Assembly (NCBI RefSeq): GCF_004121075.1
Contig: NZ_RHLN01000002.1
Span: 1 to 64,000 of the forward strand
Direction: 5' to 3'
DNA length: 64,000 nt
Origin: Lutibacter sp. HS1-25
Lineage (GTDB): Bacteria > Bacteroidota > Bacteroidia > Flavobacteriales > Flavobacteriaceae
Within the stretch, counting starts at the first letter, position 1. Each line of letters starts with the position of its first letter. Shown piece by piece: positions 39,407-46,926 of this stretch. Made by a program: the position numbers and the translations under genes. The notes beneath the pieces are model-generated. The model had not been told where the DNA came from, searched no databases, and saw nothing but the letters and a program-made list of their open reading frames with translations.

Positions 39407-40593
39407 GATGTTAAATTTGAATACAAGGCTATTAATTTTTCAGAAGTTTTTTCCCAGCAAAATTCATTTTCAATAAAAGCTTTTCCGTTTTCACCCAAAG
39501 TAATTTGCAAAGATTTATCTTCATATAAATCCATTACTTTTTGTGCAAAATCTTTCGGATTTTGTTCTTCGTGTACCAAACCAGTTTTTGTTTTTTCAAT
39601 TAAATTTTTCTGAGCAGTAGCATTGCTAACCAAAACAGGTTTTGACAAACTCATGTACTGAAAAACTTTATTTGCATAGGCAACATCGTGCTGAATATTG
39701 CGGTGCAAAGGCGAAATACAAATAGCACTTGCCTTAATGTACGATGGAAACAAACTCACATTTTGCCAACCCTGAAAATCAACACAATCGGTTAAATTAA
39801 GGTTTTCAACTTGTTCTTTTAAAACGGTATCTGTGGTATTTACACCAACAATTACCAGTTTAACATTGGGTATTTTAGCTTTTAAAACAGGCATTGCAGC
39901 AATAGCGGTTTGCAAACCTCTGCGCAAAGCTGTATCGCCAACATACAAAATCACAAAATTGTTTTTATAACGTGTTAAAATCTCGTTATTAAATTTGGCC
40001 TCTTTGTAAAACGATTGATGCACCGTGTTTGGAACCAAGGTAATTTTATCTCTTGAAATTTTTGTTCTGGCAATTACTTCTTCAATAAATTCTTGAGAAA
40101 CAGTGATAATTTTGGTTGCTTTTTGAATAAACTCCTCTTCTTTCACTTTCCACTTTTTAGGAGAAATCAATTGCTTTCCTGGAAACTTTTGAAGATGTGG
40201 ATACAACTTGATAATTTCGGGCATATTGTCGTGCAAATCTAAAACCGTTGGCAATTTCAACCCTTTATTGGCTTTAAAAACGGCATCGGCTATTTGCATA
40301 TCGTGAATATGAATGGCTTCAATATTATTTGTTGTCAAAAAATGTTTGATTTTTTTAGACATTATTTGGGTGTAAAACGGCACCGTATACACCAAAGCCG
40401 ACAATTTATAATTTAGTTTGTTAGATTGATATCTTTTAACCTGAATTCCGTTAACAACTTCATTTTCAAGCTCATTATCATATTTCAAACAAAACAAAAA
40501 AACTTCAAATCCATTTTGAATTAATGAAATAGCTTCGTTTTCTACCCTTGGATCAGGCGGAAAGGTTTTGTCTAAAATCATTCCAATACGCAT
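39403..40593 (-). CDS. Glycosyltransferase (GT-B fold, family 4-like)
   Basis: 396 residues from ATG 40593, where RIGMILDKTFPPDPRVENEA gives the standard N-terminal strand and DPRV motif. An open frame extends 19 codons upstream into the yfhO-like gene but adds no conserved sequence. The donor-binding domain (about 190-380) includes ILYVGDTALRRGLQTAI and VFQYMSLSKPVLVS. It follows the YfhO-family gene by 19 nt. Confidence 0.88.
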   Translation of the reverse strand: MRIGMILDKTFPPDPRVENEAISLIQNGFEVFLFCLKYDNELENEVVNGIQVKRYQSNKLNYKLSALVYTVPFYTQIMSKKIKHFLTTNNIEAIHIHDMQIADAVFKANKGLKLPTVLDLHDNMPEIIKLYPHLQKFPGKQLISPKKWKVKEEEFIQKATKIITVSQEFIEEVIARTKISRDKITLVPNTVHQSFYKEAKFNNEILTRYKNNFVILYVGDTALRRGLQTAIAAMPVLKAKIPNVKLVIVGVNTTDTVLKEQVENLNLTDCVDFQGWQNVSLFPSYIKASAICISPLHRNIQHDVAYANKVFQYMSLSKPVLVSNATAQKNLIEKTKTGLVHEEQNPKDFAQKVMDLYEDKSLQITLGENGKAFIENEFCWEKTSEKLIALYSNLTS

Positions 40594-40612
40594 AACTGGG
40601 TAGCTATTTAAA

Positions 40613-43042
40613 TTATTGTTTTTTCTTTTTATCAACAAAAAACCAACCAATAGGAATCAATAGCAATAAGAAATAAGAAACCAATGTAATGGTATTTCCC
40701 GTTTTTATTACTGTTGGCTCAAACTTAAATTCGATGGTATGATTTCCTTTAGGAATTTCCATTCCACGTAAAACATAATTTACGTTATAATGAGGCGTTA
40801 ATTTACCATCAACATAAGCATTCCAACCATCTTTGTAATAAATTTCAGAAAAAACAACAAACTGATTTTGAGTTGAAGAAAATTTATAAGTCAACGCATT
40901 TGCTTTGTAGCTGATTAACTGAATTGAAGCTGTGGAATCAATTGGATAATTTGCAACAAAATTACTCGGAATGTTTTTAGCATTGATAACAGCTTCAAAC
41001 TTGGTTTTTAAACTATCCAAAGCTTTTATTTCAGCATTTGCATTTTCAACCACGTTAATTTTGTTAACCAACCAAGCATTTCCGTTAGCATCACCATTTG
41101 CTTCAACAGATTTTTCACCTTTGTCATTTGCAATAACAATATAACGTGTGTTTAACATATTTAACACCTCCATATTGCCTTTGGCTATTTGAAAATCGTA
41201 CAATTCCTGATAACGACGTGGTTTTGCAGCGTGATACCCACCAATTGATTTATGAAAGTAAGACGTTGATCCGTCGGCCATCACATTTTTGGTTAAATCG
41301 GCTACACGGTAATAACTTTTATCTTTTAAAATTTCTTTATCAATTTCTGAAGCAGTAAAAGGTTTTTCAACATTTCTGGCACTTGTAAAATAACTATCAT
41401 TTACATAACGTTTATCTACATTTCCTAAATCAAAAATTACCAAAGCACCAAAGCAAACAATTAAAACAACACTCTTTATTTTTTCTTTTAAATAAGCAAA
41501 AATCAAACCAGCTAAAATCGACACAATAATTAACGAACGAAGACTATCACCGTAAAATAACGATTTTCTATCTGCCACAATGGCATCTAAATAACCCGTT
41601 AATTGCTCATTAATTTGAATGTCCATTTCTGTTTCAAACGAAAACAAACCAGTTCCACCAACTGTGAAAATAAGTGCCAATCCACCAACAATTATTGTTG
41701 CATACTTTAAAGCATTTAATTTTATTTGGGTTGAAATTTCTTTATTTAGCAAGGCTTGTAAACCTAAAATACCCAACAACGGAATGGTGATTTCAGCAAT
41801 TACCTGAATGGAAGAAACCGCTCTAAACTTATTGTACATTGGCACATAATCAATAAAGAAATTAGTCAAAAACTCTAAATTTTCTCCCCAACTTAACAAT
41901 ATTGAAAAAACAGTAGCCGCTACCAACCAATTTTTCAATTTTCCTTTTACCAAAAACAAAGCCAACACAAATAAGAAAATAAACAAAGCTCCAATATAGG
42001 CAGGTGCCGCCACAATTGGCTGATCTCCCCAATACATTGAAGAAATTTGCATGATATAATTGGCATCATTTACATCCAGTCCCTTTTGTACAGACTGCTT
42101 CAAAAAGCTTATCAACTCGCTGTTTTCAACAACTTCACGGCTGGTTCCTCCTTTAAAACGAGGAATAAATAAGTTAAAAGTTTCCCATCTTCCATAACTA
42201 TATTGAGTGATATAGTCTTTAGACAAACCCGTTGAAATTTCTTTTGGAGAACCATCTGGATTGATGGTTAGCTCACTTTTACTACGCGTACTGTGTTTGG
42301 CATATTCTTGCGTTGCCATTAAACTAGTGGCGTTTACACCAACCGCCAAAATAACTGCAACCAATAAAATACCTACACTTTTTATAAACTGTGGAATTTC
42401 TTTATTTTTAACAGCTTCAATTAATTGTACTATTCCGAAAATGAGCACCAGAAACATCAAATAGTAAGTCATTTGAATATGACTTGCCGCAATTTCCAAA
42501 GCCATTGCCAAAGCAGTAACTACAAACCCCAATAAATATCTTTTTTGAAAAACCAGTAAAATACCAGCCAAAACAATTGGCATATAAGCAATTGCGTGTG
42601 CTTTAGCATTGTGACCAACGCCTAAAATAATAATTAAATAGGTTGAAAGTCCAAAACCTATGGCGCCAAAAATGGCCAATCTCCAATCTATTTTTAATAC
42701 TGAAAGTAATATAAAAAAACCTAAAAAGTATAGAAATAAATAATCGGCTGGTCTTGGCAAAAACCTTAAAGCAGCATCTACTTTTTTAATAAAATCGTTT
42801 GGATAATAAGTACTTACCGCATAAGATGGCATTCCGCCAAAAGTAGCATTTGTCCAATAAGGCTCTTCATTATTTTCTTTTCTAAAGTCTTTAATTTCTT
42901 TTGAAGAACCTATAAATTGTGTAATATCACTTTGTTGTATTTTTTTTCCTTCTAAAACTGGTGAAAAATATAGCAATGCCACAACTATAAAAGACACTAT
43001 TGCTATTAAATATGGCGTAATTTTTTTTATTGAAAACTTCAT
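40613..43042 (-). CDS. YfhO family membrane protein
   Basis: 809 residues with about 12 or more transmembrane segments in the first 530 residues, and a soluble periplasmic C-terminal domain before a last helix (about 780-803). YfhO-type proteins are GT-C-like and act in glycosylation of surface polymers such as lipoteichoic acid in Firmicutes. Here it heads a run of glycan genes, consistent with transfer of sugars from a lipid carrier on the outer side of the membrane (inference). An Asp/Glu-containing first loop (NATFGGMPSYAVSTYYP, about 65-81) may be catalytic. It directly follows DUF4834 with no gap. Confidence 0.88.
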   Translation of the reverse strand: MKFSIKKITPYLIAIVSFIVVALLYFSPVLEGKKIQQSDITQFIGSSKEIKDFRKENNEEPYWTNATFGGMPSYAVSTYYPNDFIKKVDAALRFLPRPADYLFLYFLGFFILLSVLKIDWRLAIFGAIGFGLSTYLIIILGVGHNAKAHAIAYMPIVLAGILLVFQKRYLLGFVVTALAMALEIAASHIQMTYYLMFLVLIFGIVQLIEAVKNKEIPQFIKSVGILLVAVILAVGVNATSLMATQEYAKHSTRSKSELTINPDGSPKEISTGLSKDYITQYSYGRWETFNLFIPRFKGGTSREVVENSELISFLKQSVQKGLDVNDANYIMQISSMYWGDQPIVAAPAYIGALFIFLFVLALFLVKGKLKNWLVAATVFSILLSWGENLEFLTNFFIDYVPMYNKFRAVSSIQVIAEITIPLLGILGLQALLNKEISTQIKLNALKYATIIVGGLALIFTVGGTGLFSFETEMDIQINEQLTGYLDAIVADRKSLFYGDSLRSLIIVSILAGLIFAYLKEKIKSVVLIVCFGALVIFDLGNVDKRYVNDSYFTSARNVEKPFTASEIDKEILKDKSYYRVADLTKNVMADGSTSYFHKSIGGYHAAKPRRYQELYDFQIAKGNMEVLNMLNTRYIVIANDKGEKSVEANGDANGNAWLVNKINVVENANAEIKALDSLKTKFEAVINAKNIPSNFVANYPIDSTASIQLISYKANALTYKFSSTQNQFVVFSEIYYKDGWNAYVDGKLTPHYNVNYVLRGMEIPKGNHTIEFKFEPTVIKTGNTITLVSYFLLLLIPIGWFFVDKKKKQ

Positions 43043-43312
43043 TTACTTATCGTCTTTAACCTCTTCAAAATCAACATACTCACCCACATTTTTATTTCCT
43101 TCATTAGGTGATGAAGGTTTTTTTGCAATAACAGTTTCACCTACTTTTCCGTTAGAAGTAGCTTCACTTTGATTTTGTTGTTGTTCTCTGTATTTTTTTT
43201 CAACATTATTAATTACTTTTTTCAAAAATATTGGCGCAATATATCTGCTAAAAAACTTGAAAGCGTAATAAATAATAATGAAGATTGCTATTGTTTTTAA
43301 AAATCCTGTCAC
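43043..43312 (-). CDS. DUF4834 family small membrane protein
   Basis: 89 residues with one N-terminal transmembrane helix (about 5-32), followed by a charged tail rich in Gln, Ser and acidic residues. It matches the DUF4834 pattern of Bacteroidota (KTIAIFIIIYYAFKFFSRYIAP). Start codon GTG. It abuts the yfhO-like gene without a gap, so it is probably an operon member or small partner of that membrane protein. Confidence 0.75.
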   Translation of the reverse strand: MTGFLKTIAIFIIIYYAFKFFSRYIAPIFLKKVINNVEKKYREQQQNQSEATSNGKVGETVIAKKPSSPNEGNKNVGEYVDFEEVKDDK

Positions 43313-43415
43313 AATAAAATATGTTTTAATTTAATTTTCAAAAATAACAATTTGACAGGAACTAAAACGTTTAATTATATAAAATCTTATATTTACACCA
43401 TAATCAACCAAATTT

Positions 43416-44330
43416 ATGAAAAGAGTTTTATTGGCAATTATAGTACTCGTTGGTTTTCAAGAGTTAACCGCCCAATACACTGATATTATCAATTCTAAAA
43501 GACCTGGTTTTTCTGAAAGTCCTTATAGTGTAGGTAGAGGTGTTTACCAATTTGAGACAGGATTATTTTACAAAAACACAAAAAGCGAACTTTTAAGTGC
43601 CTACCCTAATTCTTTTGGGGGTGAACTTTTTTTTAGAATAAGCCCTTTATTAGAAAATTTAGAAATCAATTTAAACGCCGTTTATCAGGCAGACGAAGTT
43701 CAAAATCCTTTTGGAGATAATTACTTTAATAGTGGTTTTAGCAATTTAAGACTGGGTGCCAAATATTTGATATTTCAACAAGAATTTACAGACAAATCAA
43801 AAGAAATTAGAAGTTGGAAAAAAAGGACTTCTTATGATCTAAAACGTTTAATTCCATCGGTTGGTGTTTATGCAGGTGTAAGTACAAATTTATTAACCAA
43901 AGATATAACTGAAGACGGAATTAGATTTAAAGGAGCTGTTTTATTACAAAATGATTTTACCGACAGGTTGGTTGTGCTTACCAATTTAGTGGTTTCAGAT
44001 ATTGCTTCAGAAAGTATGCAATATGCTTATATTGTTACTATGACCTATGCTTTGAGTTATAAATGGTCGTTTTTTGTTGAAAATACTGGAAAATTTGAAA
44101 CTGGTTATAGTCCTGAATACCAACTTGGTGCAGGTTTCGCTTACCTTATTTCTCCAGATTTACAAATAGATGCTTCTTACAGAACAAATATATTCGACAA
44201 TTATTCATACAATTATTTTTCAGCTGGTGCTTCATTTAGAATAGATAGGCACCAAGATGATCTTATAGAAACACACGTACAAACCAAAACTAAAAAAGGA
44301 TTTTTCTCTAAAATATTTGGAAAAAAATAA
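43416..44330 (+). CDS. Outer-membrane beta-barrel protein, transporter-like
   Basis: 304 residues with a signal peptide (about 1-19, ending LTAQ). Alternating beta-strand patterns follow, with SKRPGFSESPYSVGRGVYQFETG, FRISPLLENLEINLNAVYQ and SFRID near the end, matching the Phenol_MetA_deg-like barrel family common in flavobacteria. The last residues FFSKIFGKK are basic and unlike a porin's C-terminal Phe, so the tail may lie in the periplasm. Substrate unknown. A near-consensus -7 box, TATATTTA, lies at 43388-43395. Confidence 0.75.
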   Translation: MKRVLLAIIVLVGFQELTAQYTDIINSKRPGFSESPYSVGRGVYQFETGLFYKNTKSELLSAYPNSFGGELFFRISPLLENLEINLNAVYQADEVQNPFGDNYFNSGFSNLRLGAKYLIFQQEFTDKSKEIRSWKKRTSYDLKRLIPSVGVYAGVSTNLLTKDITEDGIRFKGAVLLQNDFTDRLVVLTNLVVSDIASESMQYAYIVTMTYALSYKWSFFVENTGKFETGYSPEYQLGAGFAYLISPDLQIDASYRTNIFDNYSYNYFSAGASFRIDRHQDDLIETHVQTKTKKGFFSKIFGKK

Positions 44331-44352
44331 TTTTAATTTACAATACATTCCA

Positions 44353-45468
44353 ATGATTACAATAAAAGAAATGATTTCAAGAAAGGAAATGACTGAATTT
44401 GTTAAATTTCCTTTCAAACTTTATAAAAACAATCCGTTTTGGGTTCCACCAATGATCAATGGCCAACTGGATACTTTTGATAAAAATGTAAATCCAGTTT
44501 TTGAACAGGCAAGTGGTCAATTTTTTGTAGCTATAAAAAACAACGAAATTGTTGGTAGAATTGCCGTAATGATAAATAGTTACGATTTAAAAGAAAACAT
44601 TAAAAAAGTTCGTTTTGGCTGGTTTGATTTTATTGATGATTTAGAAGTTTCGGCAGCATTACTTGAAAAAGCAAAAGAAATTGGTATTGCTAATAATCTA
44701 GAATTTATGGAAGGTCCTATGGGTTTTTCAAATCTTGATGAAGTAGGTGTTTTAACAAAAGGTTTTGATCATATTGGTACTATGTCATCTTGGTATAATT
44801 ATCCTTACTACAGCGAGCATTTAAAGCAATTGGGATTTCAAGTAGGTACTGAATTTGTAGAAAATAAATTTTCATTCAGTAATGTAAATCCTCAAAAATT
44901 AGAACGTGGAAGCGAAATAGTAAAGCAACGATATGGATTTAAAGCACTTAATTTTACCGACATCAAAGATTTGATGCCATATGTTGATGAAATGTTTGAT
45001 GTTTTTAACGCAAGTTACGCTTCATTACCATCATTTGTACCTGTTTCTCAAGCTCAAAAAGAATATTTCAGAAAAAAATATTTGCCTTTTATAAATCCCC
45101 ACTTTATACAATTTGTAACCGATAAAGATGGAAAATTAATTGCTTTTGCAATTACAATGCCTTCATTTTCCGTCGCATTACAAAAAGCACAAGGAAAACT
45201 TTTCCCATTTGGATGGTACCATTTGTTAAAAGCTAAAAACAAGGCAAAACACATTCTTTTTTATCTAATTGGCACACTTCCAAAACATCATAATCAAGGT
45301 GTACCTTCTATTATGTTTTACGAATACTACAAGATTTTTAAAAAAATTGGTGTTGAGCAATGCTATAGAACTCCCGAACTTGAAAGTAATACTGCTGTTA
45401 AAGCACTTTGGAGTGGTTTTGGTCAAGAAACCTATAAAAAACGTTGTACTTTTATAAAGAAATTATAA
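44353..45468 (+). CDS. GNAT-fold acyltransferase-like protein
   Basis: 371 residues from ATG 44353; an in-frame ATG at 44317 overlaps the upstream gene and gives no extra conserved sequence. GQFFVAIKNNEIVGRIAVMIN (about 54-74) and the C-terminal GVPSIMFYEYYKIFKKIGVEQCYRTPE with ELESNTAVKALWSGFG look like a GNAT fold of the kind that acts on amines or peptides. Homologs are often labelled GTP cyclohydrolase, which I think is an error because no such motif is present. It overlaps rsmE by one base. Confidence 0.68.
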   Translation: MITIKEMISRKEMTEFVKFPFKLYKNNPFWVPPMINGQLDTFDKNVNPVFEQASGQFFVAIKNNEIVGRIAVMINSYDLKENIKKVRFGWFDFIDDLEVSAALLEKAKEIGIANNLEFMEGPMGFSNLDEVGVLTKGFDHIGTMSSWYNYPYYSEHLKQLGFQVGTEFVENKFSFSNVNPQKLERGSEIVKQRYGFKALNFTDIKDLMPYVDEMFDVFNASYASLPSFVPVSQAQKEYFRKKYLPFINPHFIQFVTDKDGKLIAFAITMPSFSVALQKAQGKLFPFGWYHLLKAKNKAKHILFYLIGTLPKHHNQGVPSIMFYEYYKIFKKIGVEQCYRTPELESNTAVKALWSGFGQETYKKRCTFIKKL

Positions 45469-46175
45469 TGCAATTATTTTTTAATAGTGAAATAACACCG
45501 CAAACAAAACAAGTTACTTTCGACAAAACCGAAAGCAGACATATTGTGCGTGTTTTACGAAAAAATGAAGGAGATACTATTTTTATCACCAATGGTAAAG
45601 GTCAATTATTTACTTCGGAAATTGCTATTACAAGCGACAAAAAATGCTTGGTAAATATTAAAAGTGTCGAAAATTTTAAAAAACACTGGAATTATTATTT
45701 ACATATTGCCATTGCTCCTACAAAATTAAACGACCGTTTTGAATGGTTTTTAGAAAAAGCTACTGAAATTGGTATTGATGAAATTACACCTATTATTTGC
45801 GACCATTCTGAACGAAAAGTTTTAAAAACAGACCGCATGGAAAAAATAATTCATTCGGCAGCAAAGCAATCTTTAAAATATCATTTTCCTAAATTGAATG
45901 AGCCAATTTCATTAAAAGAATTTTTAAATTCGTCTTTTGAAGGTCAGTTATTTGTTGCGCATTGTGAAGAAACCGATAAGAAACTATTAAAATCTATTTT
46001 AATTCCTAACACAAACACAACAATACTTATTGGTCCGGAAGGCGATTTTTCTCACAATGAAATTGAGCAAAGCTTGAATCGTAATTTTATTCCTGTATCT
46101 TTGGGAGAAAGCAGGTTACGTACTGAAACAGCTGGTATTGTAGCCGTTCACAGTGTTGCTTTTGTAAATGAGTAA
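45468..46175 (+). CDS. rsmE: 16S rRNA (uracil-1498-N3)-methyltransferase
   Basis: 235 residues, a SPOUT methyltransferase with an N-terminal PUA-like part (KTESRHIVRVLRKNEGD) and the knot motifs LIGPEGDFSHNEI (about 182-194) and VSLGESRLRTETAG. It methylates U1498 of 16S rRNA in the 30S subunit. ATG 45468 overlaps the previous stop (TAATG), and the conserved start QLFFNSEI supports it. Confidence 0.95.
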   Translation: MQLFFNSEITPQTKQVTFDKTESRHIVRVLRKNEGDTIFITNGKGQLFTSEIAITSDKKCLVNIKSVENFKKHWNYYLHIAIAPTKLNDRFEWFLEKATEIGIDEITPIICDHSERKVLKTDRMEKIIHSAAKQSLKYHFPKLNEPISLKEFLNSSFEGQLFVAHCEETDKKLLKSILIPNTNTTILIGPEGDFSHNEIEQSLNRNFIPVSLGESRLRTETAGIVAVHSVAFVNE

Positions 46176-46184
46176 TTTATAAAA

Positions 46185-46880
46185 ATGCTTAAAAATATAC
46201 TTTTTCAATTAAAAAAAACTAGCTTAAAAGCAGCTGTTTTAAACACTGCTTTTTTTCTAATTGTATTGTCAATGCCACTAAAAGGCATTTCGCAGCAAGT
46301 TGCTATTTTAAAATACAATGGTGGCGGAGATTGGTATGCAAATCCTACCGCTTTACCTAATTTAATTGAATTTTGTAATTTAAACATACATACTTCAATT
46401 CTTAAAAATCCAGAAACTGTTGAGGCAAATAGCATTGATATTTTTAATTATCCTATTGTTTTTATGACTGGTCATGGCAATGTTATTTTTGATGAAATAG
46501 CCATTGATAATTTAAAAAATTACTTAATTTCTGGTGGATTTTTACATATTTCAGACAATTACGGAATGGATACTTACATTAGAAGCGCTTTAAAACAAAT
46601 TTTTCCAAACGAACAACTTCAAGAAATACCATACACGCATCCTATTTTTCATCAAACTTATAATTTTGAAGATGGATTGCCTAAAATTCATGAGCACGAC
46701 AATAAACCTGCACAGAGTTTTGGTCTTTTTTACGAAGGACGATTGATTTGCTTTTATGATTATGAATGCGATTTAAGTGATGGCTGGGAAGATGCAGAAG
46801 TTCACAACGATGGCATAGAAATTAGAGAAAAAGCTTTAAAAATGGGTGCTAATATTATTGAATACGCTTTTAAAAATTAA
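46185..46880 (+). CDS. DUF4159 domain protein
   Basis: 231 residues with a signal or anchor sequence (about 15-35, ending SQQ). DUF4159 core: AILKYNGGGDWYANPTALPNLIEFCN (about 40-65), then PIVFMTGHGNVIF and LISGGFLHISDNYGMD (about 120-135), a glutamine-amidotransferase-like Rossmann arrangement without a clear catalytic Cys. Function unknown. Nine bp after rsmE, so likely in one operon. Confidence 0.8.
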   Translation: MLKNILFQLKKTSLKAAVLNTAFFLIVLSMPLKGISQQVAILKYNGGGDWYANPTALPNLIEFCNLNIHTSILKNPETVEANSIDIFNYPIVFMTGHGNVIFDEIAIDNLKNYLISGGFLHISDNYGMDTYIRSALKQIFPNEQLQEIPYTHPIFHQTYNFEDGLPKIHEHDNKPAQSFGLFYEGRLICFYDYECDLSDGWEDAEVHNDGIEIREKALKMGANIIEYAFKN

Positions 46881-46888
46881 TAAAAAAA

Positions 46889-46926
46889 GCAATTATTAAT
46901 AACTTAAATTAGTTATTAATAATTGC
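46889..46926 (-). terminator. Terminator overlapping the 3' end of the GH3 gene
   Basis: A 16-bp perfect stem, GCAATTATTAATAACT (46889-46904) with AGTTATTAATAATTGC (46911-46926) on a 6-nt loop. On the minus strand it is followed by seven T. It covers the stop and last five codons of the GH3 fusion gene and ends 9 bp past the DUF4159 stop. Confidence 0.75.

Noticed and set aside
40594-40650. 19-codon upstream extension of the glycosyltransferase
   Set aside because: It overlaps the yfhO-like gene and adds no conserved sequence; ATG 40593 opens the standard N-terminal strand.
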